Source of the DNA: Paractinoplanes pyxinae
GTDB lineage: Bacteria; Actinomycetota; Actinomycetes; Mycobacteriales; Micromonosporaceae
Reading direction: 5' to 3'
NCBI RefSeq assembly: GCF_026626335.1
Contig: NZ_JAPNTZ010000015.1
Location: forward strand, 186,001 to 250,000
DNA: 64,000 nt
Within the stretch, counting starts at the first letter, position 1. Each line of letters begins with the position of its first letter. The translations under genes were made by a program, and so were the position numbers. This document shows, one piece after another, positions 35,721 through 44,059 of this stretch. Below the pieces are notes generated by a model. It ran no database searches. It was given only the letters and a program-made list of their open reading frames with translations, and was not told where the DNA came from.

Positions 35721-36890
35721 ATGACCACTTCGAGCGGAACTCGCGCAACCTCGAGCAACATTCGCGCGTCGTCGAACGAAACTCGCGCGTCATCGACCAG
35801 CACTCGTTCAACAACGGGCGGAACTCGCGCAACCTCGAGCAACGTTCGCGCGTCGTCGAACGAAACTCGCGCGTCATCGACCAGCACACATTCATCGGTG
35901 GACGGAAAACGGACAACATCGAGCAGGACCCGCGCAACCTCGAGCAGGACTCCGCCGCCGGGGAGCGGCGCTGCGGCGGGAACCGGCCGCGTTCTTACGT
36001 ACGCGTTGATTGCCTGGGCTCTGTGTTACGGCGGTCTGCGAGTGTTCTGGGCGGCTGGTGGAGCGCCGTCGTTCGAGCCGTTCGGCTGGGACCTCGTGGG
36101 CTTCACCGGCTGGTGGTCGGTTCCGTTGTGCGCTGCGGCGGGCGTGCTGGGCGTCGCGTTGCAGCGGATGCGGACCTGGCAGCCGGTGCTGGCCGTGGCC
36201 GCCTGGGGCGTGGCCGCGTCGCTCGTCGCCGCAGCGGCGATCCTGTTGCCGGAGCTGGTGGGGTTCCTGCTGTTCAGCTATGGGCCGTACTTCGAACCGC
36301 TCGCCTTCGCGAGCCGGCTGGCCTGTGCGAGCGGGGCGGTCCTGCTCGGACTGGCCACGGCCGCCTACCAGCGTCGAACCCGGGGCGACTGCCCGTCGTG
36401 CTGCCGGACCGGAGTGGCCGGGCGGCACCGTGACGCGCCGGCTCGGTGGGCGCGTTGGGCCGCGTACACGGCCGTGGCCGGACTGGTCGCGCGCTTCACC
36501 GCCCAGGTCGTCGTGGGGTTCGACGGGCTCGTTCAGGACCCGTCGATCGTCGGGCTGGAGGTCGGCATGGTGCTGGCCGGCGGGTTGTTGCCGCTGGCGC
36601 TGGTGCACGGCTGGGGGCGCGTTTGGCCGAAGTGGGTGCCTCTGCTCGCCGGCCGCACGATCCCCCGCCACCTGCTGCTGATTCCCGGCTTCGGGCTGGG
36701 CGCAGGGCTCGTCGCCTACTTCGGGATGGGGCTGCTGCAGGTGGCATCGGGCTCGGAAAGCGAGTTCTCCGACGCCTTCCTGATCTCGGCGATGTCCGCG
36801 TACGTCGTCTGGGGTCTGGGTTTGCTCGCCGCGTCCACCGACTATCACCTGCGGACGCGGCGAGTATGCGCTAACTGCGGACGGTCATGA
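35721..36890 (+). CDS. Polytopic membrane protein with Ser/Thr-rich tandem repeat N-terminus
   Basis: 389 residues. The first 75 residues are almost entirely Ser, Thr, Ala, Asn and Arg and contain two copies of a 28-residue unit (TRATSSNxRASSNETRASSTST..), from an 84-bp direct repeat at 35736-35803 and 35820-35887 with one mismatch in 68 bp. About seven to eight transmembrane helices follow (from residue 97). Two CxxC-type sites, 'GDCPSCC' in a loop and 'RVCANC' at the C-terminus, suggest metal or redox binding. Family unknown. Confidence 0.78.
   Translation: MTTSSGTRATSSNIRASSNETRASSTSTRSTTGGTRATSSNVRASSNETRASSTSTHSSVDGKRTTSSRTRATSSRTPPPGSGAAAGTGRVLTYALIAWALCYGGLRVFWAAGGAPSFEPFGWDLVGFTGWWSVPLCAAAGVLGVALQRMRTWQPVLAVAAWGVAASLVAAAAILLPELVGFLLFSYGPYFEPLAFASRLACASGAVLLGLATAAYQRRTRGDCPSCCRTGVAGRHRDAPARWARWAAYTAVAGLVARFTAQVVVGFDGLVQDPSIVGLEVGMVLAGGLLPLALVHGWGRVWPKWVPLLAGRTIPRHLLLIPGFGLGAGLVAYFGMGLLQVASGSESEFSDAFLISAMSAYVVWGLGLLAASTDYHLRTRRVCANCGRS
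35736..35887 (+). repeat. 84-bp in-frame direct repeat
   Basis: Two 68-bp blocks (35736-35803 and 35820-35887) differ at one base and recur with an 84-bp period, exactly 28 codons, so copy-number changes keep the frame. Confidence 0.9.
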
Positions 36891-38477
36891 GCGTTGCCCG
36901 AACCAGCGGGCGAGGTGGGCGTCCAGTTCTCGCTGGTCGTCGCCGATCCAGGCGATGTGGCCGTCGGGGCGCACCAGGACGGCCGATGCGTCCAGGGCTG
37001 CGGAGGGATCGCCGAGGTGGTCGACACGGTCGGCCCAGCCCTCGACGGTGAGGCGGCCGGTGCGATCGAGCAGCAGGCCGCGGCCACGGTGGAGCAGTTC
37101 GAACACACTGCCTTGCTTCACCCGCACGTCGGGCAGTCGCCGTCCGAGCAGGTCGGGGCCGTCGCCGAAGTCATAGCGAATGCCGGTGGCGGTGGTCTTC
37201 TCGATCAGACGGCGGTTGACGTCGTCGAAATCCATCAACTCGGTGACCAGCCGGCGCAAGGCTTGCGCGCCCGCTTCGGTGGACGACAACTCCATCTGCG
37301 CGCGGGTGTAGTCGAGCACGTCCTCGGCCACCGGGCGACGTTCGGCTTCGTACGTGTCGAGCAGTGTTTCCGGGGCCCGGCGTCTAACCGTCGCGGCCAG
37401 CTTCCAGCCCAGGTTGACCGCGTCCTGCAGGCCCAGGTTGAGCCCCTGGCCGCCGGTGGGCGGATGGATATGGGCGGCATCGCCGGCGAGCATCACCCGC
37501 CCGACCCGGTAGCGCTCAGCCACCCGCGTGGCGTCGCCGAAGCACGACATCCAGCGCGGCGAGTGCACGCCGAAGTCCGTTCCTGCACGAACGCGCAACT
37601 GCCGACGGAAGTCGTCGATGGTCGGCGCTTCCGTTCGCTCAGTGGCAGGAACGATGACGCGATAGACACCGGGACCGACCGGCCGGATGCTCAGGCGCTG
37701 GTCAGCCAGCTCGCCGGTGGGCGGCTCGCTCACTTCCATCTCACCCATGAGCGTCCAGTTGCGCGACGGCTCGCCGGAGAAGCCGATATTGAGCGTTTTC
37801 CGCACGATGCTGCGCGCTCCGTCACAACCGATCAGAAAACGCGCACGCAATCGCTCACCACCGACCAGTTCGACAGTCACCCCGCCGACGTCATGCTCGA
37901 TGTCGAGCGATTCACCGGTCGCGCTGTCGTCGCGCTCGAAGCCAGCCGATTCGACAGTCGCACCTTCGCTGTAACCCTCGGACCCGAGCGATGCAACTGT
38001 CGCGCCGTCGCCGCAGCCCTCCGAGCCGGACGATGCAACCGACGCGCCGTCGCCGGAGCCTCCGGAGTTGCGCGGTTCAAGAGTCGCGCTGTTGTGTTGG
38101 TTAAAGGTGGCCACTGCGCTGCCGTGGCGGATTTCGGCGCCTAGTTTGGTCGCGTGTTGTTCCAGCAGTTGGACTAGGACTGGCTGCGGGATGCCGAGCA
38201 GGAACGCGTACGGGGAGTCCAGGTCCGCGAGTGCGGGTTTGGGGATGCCGGCGAAGTAGGCGCCGGCGGGACGCTTTCGGCCGTGGGTGAGCAGGCGGTC
38301 GAGCAGGCCGCGCATGGCCATCAGCTCGAGAGTGCGGGTGTGCAGGCCGACTATGCGCGCGTGGGAGACGGGCTCGGTTTCCTTCTCGAGCACCAGAACT
38401 CGTACGTCGTGCAGGCGCAACTCGGCCGCCAGCATCAAGCCGGTCGGGCCGCCGCCGGCGATGATCACGTCAAACAA
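36885..38477 (-). CDS. FAD-dependent group A monooxygenase, rifampin-monooxygenase-like
   Basis: About 530 residues. FAD motifs: 'FDVIIAGGGPTGLMLAAELRLHDVRVLVLEKE' at the start, 'LIGCDGARSIVRK' (the DG motif) and 'RVMLAGDAAHIHPPTGGQGLNLGLQDAVNLGWKLAA' (the GD motif); the C-terminal thioredoxin-like tail is 'VLVRPDGHIAWIGDD'. Overall it resembles Rox/PgaE-type hydroxylases of aromatic polyketides, so antibiotic modification is plausible. The start chosen is TTG at 38477 with GAGAGG eight bases before it, matching the family start; a GTG at 38519 is possible. Unusually, residues about 127-198 are an insertion of three 14-residue Gly/Ser/Glu repeats at the domain boundary. Confidence 0.88.
   Translation of the reverse strand: MFDVIIAGGGPTGLMLAAELRLHDVRVLVLEKETEPVSHARIVGLHTRTLELMAMRGLLDRLLTHGRKRPAGAYFAGIPKPALADLDSPYAFLLGIPQPVLVQLLEQHATKLGAEIRHGSAVATFNQHNSATLEPRNSGGSGDGASVASSGSEGCGDGATVASLGSEGYSEGATVESAGFERDDSATGESLDIEHDVGGVTVELVGGERLRARFLIGCDGARSIVRKTLNIGFSGEPSRNWTLMGEMEVSEPPTGELADQRLSIRPVGPGVYRVIVPATERTEAPTIDDFRRQLRVRAGTDFGVHSPRWMSCFGDATRVAERYRVGRVMLAGDAAHIHPPTGGQGLNLGLQDAVNLGWKLAATVRRRAPETLLDTYEAERRPVAEDVLDYTRAQMELSSTEAGAQALRRLVTELMDFDDVNRRLIEKTTATGIRYDFGDGPDLLGRRLPDVRVKQGSVFELLHRGRGLLLDRTGRLTVEGWADRVDHLGDPSAALDASAVLVRPDGHIAWIGDDQRELDAHLARWFGQRS
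37884..38099 (-). repeat. 42-bp in-frame repeats inside monooxygenase gene
   Basis: Encodes GDGASVASSGSEGC, GDGATVASLGSEGY and SEGATVESAGFERD in tandem plus a decayed copy. It lies between 'AVATFNQ' and 'VTVELVGGERL', which are adjacent in related enzymes, so it is an expansion within one gene. Confidence 0.8.
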
Positions 38478-38524
38478 AGGTGTTGCCTCTCGGGAGTGCC
38501 TCGGCGCTCCCGGCGACACCTACG

Positions 38525-38578
38525 TCAATCGCCGACCGTGACAAGAACAGGGAGCACCCACTTCGAAACTGCGTTCAT
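38525..38578 (-). CDS. Possible 17-residue leader peptide
   Basis: The frame MNAVSKWVLPVLVTVGD starts at 38578 behind an excellent ribosome site, AGGAGGTGA six bases before the ATG, the strongest such site in this neighbourhood. Its TGA lies six bases before the GTG at 38519 and 48 bp before the preferred TTG start of the monooxygenase. A strong site serving only 17 codons suggests a translated leader controlling the enzyme, or a tiny hydrophobic peptide. Direct evidence is only the sequence. Confidence 0.45.
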   Translation of the reverse strand: MNAVSKWVLPVLVTVGD

Positions 38579-38689
38579 GGGTCTCACCTCCTGGGTCGGT
38601 GTCGCGGTCAGCTGCAACGTACAAGACCGAGCCGTGCAGAGCAACGAACCCCCGACGCCGCTGGCTGGAACGTCGCTGCCGGGCTGACG

Positions 38690-39200
38690 ATCGTCACCGC
38701 TGCGCTCCCGTCACGACAGCGTCAATGGCAACGGCAGCCGCAGCCGCAGCCGCAGCAACAGTCACAGCGGTGTGCCAGCGCCAACGCTGCGACAGCGCCA
38801 GCGACAGCGCCAGCGACAGCGCCAGCGACAGCGCCAGCGACAGCGCCAGCGACCGCGCCAGCGACCGCGCCAGCGGCCACGGCTGCGCCAGCGACCGCGC
38901 CAGCGGCCACGGCTGCGCCAGCAGCTGCGGCAGCGGCAGCGGCTGTGCCAGCGGCCACGGCAACGGCTGCGTCAGCAGCTGCGACGGCGGCAGCGGCTGT
39001 GCCAGCAGCACAGTGCGGCAGCGGCGGCTCCGCGGCAACGGCAACGGTTATGCCAGCGGCTGCGGCTGCGGCTGCGACAGCGGCTGTGCCAGCGGCCACG
39101 GCAACGGCTGCGCCAGCAGCTGCGACAGCGGCAGCGGCCTTGACTGCGGCAGCGGCTGCTGCTGCGGCGGCGGGCGATGGGGCAACGACAGGCGGAGGTA
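38690..39200. repeat. GCN-type repeat tract, about 0.5 kb
   Basis: The tract is dominated by 6- and 12-bp words such as GCGACAGCGCCA, with a pure run near 38795-38865 and longer composite units (for example a 32-bp word at 38940 and again at 39081, 141 bp apart). It is open on both strands, giving only poly-Ala, Ser/Asp or Arg/Gln products. It lies between the monooxygenase leader and the start of the secreted carbohydrate protein; the rest of 38579-39320 contains no recognisable gene. Confidence 0.85.
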
Positions 39201-39320
39201 ACAGGCAAGTTTCGGAACGGATAACAAGACTTTTCGATAATCGCGCCAAAGTTATGGACCTGCGTGCAGAAGTCCGCCTACCGTGCTGGCATCGATCCCT
39301 GTCGAAGCCTGGACGGTCCG

Positions 39321-42300
39321 ATGAAGACACGAATCGCGCTGCTCGCCGTCACTACTCTTGCGGGACTTCTGCCCGCCTTCCCCGCCGCCGCGGCTGCTGC
39401 TCCTCCCCCGCAGGAGCCCGGCATCACCCTTCGCACGTACGACCTTCAGGTCTCGCGCGACTCGCTCTGCACGCTCAAGCCCGGTCAGACGCCTAACGTC
39501 GACAAGAAGCTCTCGACGATCAACTGGACTACCGCGGGCGACTTCGGCCTCGAGGACCGCTTCCAGTCCGAGGTGCTCGGCAACATCACCGTCACCACCG
39601 CCGGCACGTACGGCTTCCGGCTCACCAGCGACGACGGCTCCCGGCTGCGGATCGACAACGCGACCGTCATCGACCACGACGGAGCCCACGGCGCCACCGC
39701 CAAGGAAGGCTCGGTCAGCCTCACCACCGGCTACCACGCGCTGAACATCGACTACTTCGAACGCGACGGCGGTCAGCAGCTCACCCTCGAGTGGAAGCCG
39801 CCGGGTGCCACCGCGTTCACCGTGGTTCCGGCCAGCGCGCTCAGCACCGACGCCGGAGTCGTGCGGGTGACGGCGCCCGGCCGCAAGGAGTGCGAGACCG
39901 CCGGCGACAGCCCGGGCGACGGCCTGCCGCTGACCAGCGTGCACCCCGGCTACACGCTGACCAACCTGCGCCCGTCCGGGTTCAACCCGCAGGTCAGCGC
40001 CATGGACTGGTTCCCCGACGGCCGGCTCGCCATCGCCACCTGGGGTGGCAGCGACACGGTGGCCGGCGAGGTGTACGTGCTCAGCGGGGTCACCGGCAAC
40101 ACCTCGCCGAGCCAGGTCACGTACAAGAAAATCGCCACCGGCCTGCGCGAGCCGATGGGCCTCAAGATCGTCGACGGCAAGATCTACGTGTCGCAGAAGC
40201 ACGAGCTGACCGAGCTCAACGACACCAACGGCGACGGCACCATCGACCAGTACCGGCGGGTCGCGACCTGGCCCTTCGACGGCAACTTTCACGAGTTCGC
40301 GTTCGGGCTGCTCTATCAGGACGGGTTCTTCTATCTGAACCTGTCCGTCTCGATCAACCTGGGCGGCGCGACCACCGACCCGCAGGGCTCACCCAACCGC
40401 GGCACCACGCTGAAGATCAACCGTACGACCGGGGCGGTGCAGTACGTCGCGGGCGGCCTGCGCACCCCGAACGGCCTCACGTTCGGGCCCGACGGTGACG
40501 TCTTCGTGTTGGACAACCAAGGTGGTTGGTTGCCGGCGTCGAAGTTGGTGCAGGTCAAGCAGGACCGTTTCTTCGGCCACTTCACCAACCCGGACGGCCC
40601 GTTCGACCAGCAGCCGGTCACCCAGCCCGTGCTGTGGCTGCCGCAGAACGAGATCGCCAACTCGCCGAGCACGCCGCTGATGCTCACCTCCGGCCCGTAC
40701 TCCGGTCAGATGTTGTTCGGTGACGTCACTTACGGCGGTCTGCAACGCGCGTACCTGGAAAAGGTCAACGGCCAGTACCAGGGAGCGGTCTTCCGGCTCA
40801 CGCAGGGCCTCGAGATGGGCGTGCTGCGACTGAACCAGGGGCCGGACGGGGCGCTCTACGTGGGCGGGCTCGGCGCGGGTGGCAACTGGGGGCAGGAAGG
40901 CAAATTGACGTACGGGCTGCAGAAGCTCACGCCGAACTCGGCGAGCGTCTTCGACATCAAGGCCATGCGGGCCATCGCCGGCGGGTTCGAATTTGAGTAC
41001 ACGCAGCCGGTCTCGGACGCGACCGCCGCTAACCTGGCCACCCGCTACAAGGCCAAGCAGTGGCGCTACGTCTCGACGCCCGACTACGGCGGCCCGAAGG
41101 TCGACGAGGAGACGCTGGCCGTGTCGTCGGCCACCCTGTCGGCCGACAAGCTCAAGGTCACGCTGAAGCTGGCCGGGCTCAAGCCGGGCCGGGTCGTGCA
41201 CGTCCGCTCGCCGCGCCCGTTCACCTCGGCCTCGAACGCGTCGCTGTGGAGCACCGAGGCCTGGTACACGCTGAACAGCCTGGTCGACGGCACGATCCTG
41301 AAGTCCGACCGGGTCGAGGCGGAGTTCTCCGGGCTCAGCCCGGGCGCCTCGGTCGCCAACGACCACACCGGCTACACGGGCAACGGATTCTCGGCCGGGC
41401 ACAGCGCGGTCGGTGCGGCCACCACCTTCACCGTCAACGTGCAGACAGCCGGCGCGTACCCGATCGCGTTGCGCTACAGCAACGGTCCGAACCCGTCGGC
41501 CGGCGCCAAAACCATCAGCCTGTACGTCAACGGGGTCAAGGTGAAACAGGTGAGCCTGGCCGACACCGGCAACTGGGACACCTGGGCCACGCTGAACGAC
41601 ACGGCGACCCTGCGAGCCGGCGGCAACACCGTCTCGTACCGCGTCGACACCGGCGACATCGGGCACGTCAACCTGGACAGCTTGACCGTAGGGTCAACTT
41701 CATCGTCCACAGGTAACAAGACAGGGACCCTTACTGGAATCGGCGGCAAGTGCCTGGATGTGGACAACGCGAATATCGCCGACAAGTCCAAGGTGCAGCT
41801 GCACACCTGCAACAACACCACCGCGCAGAGCTGGACGCGTGAGGGCGACACGCTGCGGGCGCTCGGCAAGTGCCTCGACATCGACAACGGCGGCACCGCC
41901 AACGGCACGAAGGTGCAGCTCTACACGTGCAACAACAGCGCCGCCCAGGTGTGGCAGCCGCAGGCCAACGGCTCGCTGCTGAACCCGGCGTCGGGCAAGG
42001 TGCTCGACGTGGCCGGCGGGGCGACGGCCGACGGCACCCAGGTGCAGATCTGGGAATGGGCGAACGTGGCCCAGCAGCGCTGGACGCACAACGGGACCAG
42101 CCGGGTGACGCTGTTCGACGGGGGCAGCCTGAACGCGTTCCGCAACGGTGACAACAGCGCGGTGACGTGGCCGATCTCCGGCGGGTCGGCCGAGGTGCTG
42201 GGCGGCGACATCCGGACCAAGCAGAACTACGGCGACTTCAAGCTGCACGTCGAGTTCTGGCTGCCCAATCTGCCGGCCGACGTGACCGGGCAGCAGCGCG

Positions 42301-42680
42301 GCAACAGCGGCATCTATCTGCAGGACCGGTACGAGCTGCAGGTGCTGGACTCGTACGGGAAAGCGAACCCGGCCCTGGACGACGCCGGAGCCATTTATCT
42401 GAAGCGGGCGCCCTCGTCCAACGCCGCCACCGCCCCGGAGACGTGGCAGACGTACGACATCACGTTCCGGGCGGCTCGCTGGAACGGCAGCACGAAGACC
42501 GAGAACGCCCGGGCCACCGTCGTCTGGAACGGCGTGACCGTGCACAACAACATCGAGATCGACGGCCCCACCGGCAACGGCGCCGCCGAGAGCCCGGCCG
42601 CCCTGCCGATCCGCCTGCAGGACCACGGCGACCCGGGCGCCAACGTCCGCTACCGCAACATCTGGATCGAACCGGCCTGA
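39321..42680 (+). CDS. Secreted PA14 / sugar-dehydrogenase propeller / CBM / ricin-B / DUF1080 protein
   Basis: 1119 residues from MKTRIALLAVTTLAGLLPA (signal peptide, cleavage near 27-30). Domains in order: PA14-like beta barrel (about 35-180, 'YGFRLTSDDGSRLRID'); a soluble sorbosone/glucose-dehydrogenase-like propeller (about 205-560, 'GLREPMGLKIVDGKIYVSQKHELTELND', 'TPNGLTFGPDGDVFVLDNQG'); a CBM6/35-like sandwich (about 665-790, 'FSAGHSAVGAATTFTVNV'); a ricin-B lectin (about 795-930) with three QxW repeats (AQSW, AQVW, QQRW); and a C-terminal 3-keto-disaccharide-hydrolase (DUF1080) domain (about 935-1119, 'NYGDFKLHVEFWLP', 'RGNSGIYLQDRYELQVLDSYG'). It probably binds and processes oxidised plant or glucan sugars outside the cell. 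Confidence 0.9.
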   Translation: MKTRIALLAVTTLAGLLPAFPAAAAAAPPPQEPGITLRTYDLQVSRDSLCTLKPGQTPNVDKKLSTINWTTAGDFGLEDRFQSEVLGNITVTTAGTYGFRLTSDDGSRLRIDNATVIDHDGAHGATAKEGSVSLTTGYHALNIDYFERDGGQQLTLEWKPPGATAFTVVPASALSTDAGVVRVTAPGRKECETAGDSPGDGLPLTSVHPGYTLTNLRPSGFNPQVSAMDWFPDGRLAIATWGGSDTVAGEVYVLSGVTGNTSPSQVTYKKIATGLREPMGLKIVDGKIYVSQKHELTELNDTNGDGTIDQYRRVATWPFDGNFHEFAFGLLYQDGFFYLNLSVSINLGGATTDPQGSPNRGTTLKINRTTGAVQYVAGGLRTPNGLTFGPDGDVFVLDNQGGWLPASKLVQVKQDRFFGHFTNPDGPFDQQPVTQPVLWLPQNEIANSPSTPLMLTSGPYSGQMLFGDVTYGGLQRAYLEKVNGQYQGAVFRLTQGLEMGVLRLNQGPDGALYVGGLGAGGNWGQEGKLTYGLQKLTPNSASVFDIKAMRAIAGGFEFEYTQPVSDATAANLATRYKAKQWRYVSTPDYGGPKVDEETLAVSSATLSADKLKVTLKLAGLKPGRVVHVRSPRPFTSASNASLWSTEAWYTLNSLVDGTILKSDRVEAEFSGLSPGASVANDHTGYTGNGFSAGHSAVGAATTFTVNVQTAGAYPIALRYSNGPNPSAGAKTISLYVNGVKVKQVSLADTGNWDTWATLNDTATLRAGGNTVSYRVDTGDIGHVNLDSLTVGSTSSSTGNKTGTLTGIGGKCLDVDNANIADKSKVQLHTCNNTTAQSWTREGDTLRALGKCLDIDNGGTANGTKVQLYTCNNSAAQVWQPQANGSLLNPASGKVLDVAGGATADGTQVQIWEWANVAQQRWTHNGTSRVTLFDGGSLNAFRNGDNSAVTWPISGGSAEVLGGDIRTKQNYGDFKLHVEFWLPNLPADVTGQQRGNSGIYLQDRYELQVLDSYGKANPALDDAGAIYLKRAPSSNAATAPETWQTYDITFRAARWNGSTKTENARATVVWNGVTVHNNIEIDGPTGNGAAESPAALPIRLQDHGDPGANVRYRNIWIEPA

Positions 42681-42686
42681 TCCGGC

Positions 42687-42717
42687 GCGGCCCGCCGTTC
42701 ACCGAACGGCGGGCCGC
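42687..42717. terminator. Strong hairpin between convergent genes
   Basis: A 14-bp perfect stem (42687-42700 with 42704-42717) with a three-base loop begins six bases after the stop of the secreted carbohydrate protein. It is followed by AAAGAAAG rather than T, so it is a GC-rich terminator without U-tract. Confidence 0.7.
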
Positions 42718-42779
42718 AAAGAAAGCGAACCGGCGGGCCGCAAGGAAGCCGAACCGGCGGGCCGCAAAGAAAGGGCCGC
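42708..42779. repeat. 24-bp repeat, three copies
   Basis: GGCGGGCCGCAAAGAAAGCGAACC starts at 42708 and recurs at 42732 and, in part, 42756. The first copy contains the right arm of the terminator hairpin, so copy expansion seems to have grown out of the stem. Confidence 0.8.
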
Positions 42780-42799
42780 GTAGAAGACACCGTGCAGAA

Positions 42800-44059
42800 T
42801 CAGCCGTCGAGCTTGGGGAACAGGTCGTCGAAGACCGCGGCACGATCGAACGTCATCGCCTTGGCCAGGGCCCGCGACGCCATCTCGGCCTTCTCGGCCT
42901 CGGGCATCTCCAGGACGGCGTGGTCCAGGGCCTCGGCCAGGGCGTTGATGTCACCCGGCTCGACGATGATCGCCGTATCGCCTACAGCCTCGCCGGTGCC
43001 GCCGGTGAGCGTGGTGATGACCGGGCCGCCGCCGGCCAGCATCTTCTCGGCCAGCGCGATGCCGAACGTCTCGACGAAGTCCGGCTCCGGCTTGGTGGGC
43101 AGGGCGTACGCCGCGCAGCCCCGCATGAGCAGCGGCTTCTCCTCGTCGTCGACGTCGGTCAGGAAGATGATGCGGTCGTCCTCCTTGGCCATCGCCTGCA
43201 CGTGTTCCAGGGCGGGGCCGTTGCCCGCGACGACCAGCTTCACCTTGTCCCGGCTGCGCATCTGGCCGTACGCGATGACCAGGTCGTAGATGCCCTTGGC
43301 CCGGGCCACCCGGGACAGGAACAGGATGTAGCCGTCCCGCTCGAGCCCCCGCTTGGCCAGCGCCGCATCGACCTCGTCGTCGTCCAGGTCCACATAGGCC
43401 GACGAGTCGATCGGCGGGTAGCTCACCGTCACCCGCGAACGGCACTGCTCGGCGAAGGACGTGCCGCACGAGGCGTCGACCTCGAGCGCCGACGCGATGA
43501 TCTCGTCCTTGGTGTACTCCGAGACCGCCACCACCTCGTCGTTGGCCAGGAACGTCGTGAACAGGACCGTCGCCGCGCCGAAGCGGCCCTCACGCAGGCA
43601 CTGGCGGATGACGTTGGTGACGTCCGAGCCGACCGCCTTGGCGATGGTGTGCACCTGGGGATCCAGCCCGGCCGCCCGCGCCGCGGTCACTGCGTCCACC
43701 ACGACCGTCTGGTGCGGCACCAGATACATCGACAGGCACACGGTCGGGATCGGATCGGCCAGCAGCTCGACCAGCCGGCCGGTGAGCCCGGCCAGGTGGC
43801 GGCCGTCGGGCACCCGGTAGTCGCCGACCGCCTCCGGGCGTTCGACGGTGATTCCTTCGCTGTACGGCAGGAGCCGGTCGAGCGGCTTGAGCGGCAGACC
43901 GGCCGCCTGCAGCACCGGGATGGGCCAGGTGAGCAGGCGGACATCCGTGAAGCCCCGGGTGAGCGCGACCTCGGCGAGGTTGCGGGCCTCACCGGAATGG
44001 CCGCAGATCACCGGGTCCGCGCGGACCACGATGACGAGACGACGGTCGGGCTTGTTCAA
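42800..44059 (-). CDS. Glycosyltransferase family 4
   Basis: 419 residues, TTG start with CGGAGG seven bases before it. The TTG overlaps the TGA of the upstream GH92 gene (TTGA), so translation is coupled. GT-B fold C-terminal half: 'ERDGYILFLSRVARAKGIYDLVIAYG', 'KLVVAGNGP', and the sugar-nucleotide site 'VETFGIALAEKMLAGGGPVITT' with the EX7E arrangement. The N-terminal half ('SGEARNLAEVALTRGFTDVRLLTWPIPVL') is that of sucrose-phosphate or trehalose-type GT4 enzymes. Pairing with a mannosidase suggests mannose-containing glycans or storage sugar turnover. Confidence 0.9.
   Translation of the reverse strand: MNKPDRRLVIVVRADPVICGHSGEARNLAEVALTRGFTDVRLLTWPIPVLQAAGLPLKPLDRLLPYSEGITVERPEAVGDYRVPDGRHLAGLTGRLVELLADPIPTVCLSMYLVPHQTVVVDAVTAARAAGLDPQVHTIAKAVGSDVTNVIRQCLREGRFGAATVLFTTFLANDEVVAVSEYTKDEIIASALEVDASCGTSFAEQCRSRVTVSYPPIDSSAYVDLDDDEVDAALAKRGLERDGYILFLSRVARAKGIYDLVIAYGQMRSRDKVKLVVAGNGPALEHVQAMAKEDDRIIFLTDVDDEEKPLLMRGCAAYALPTKPEPDFVETFGIALAEKMLAGGGPVITTLTGGTGEAVGDTAIIVEPGDINALAEALDHAVLEMPEAEKAEMASRALAKAMTFDRAAVFDDLFPKLDG

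Noticed and set aside
38599..39330. Alanine-rich or Ser/Asp-repeat secreted protein in the GCN tract
   Set aside because: Frames are open on both strands simply because of the repeat; no signal peptide or ribosome site supports any of them.
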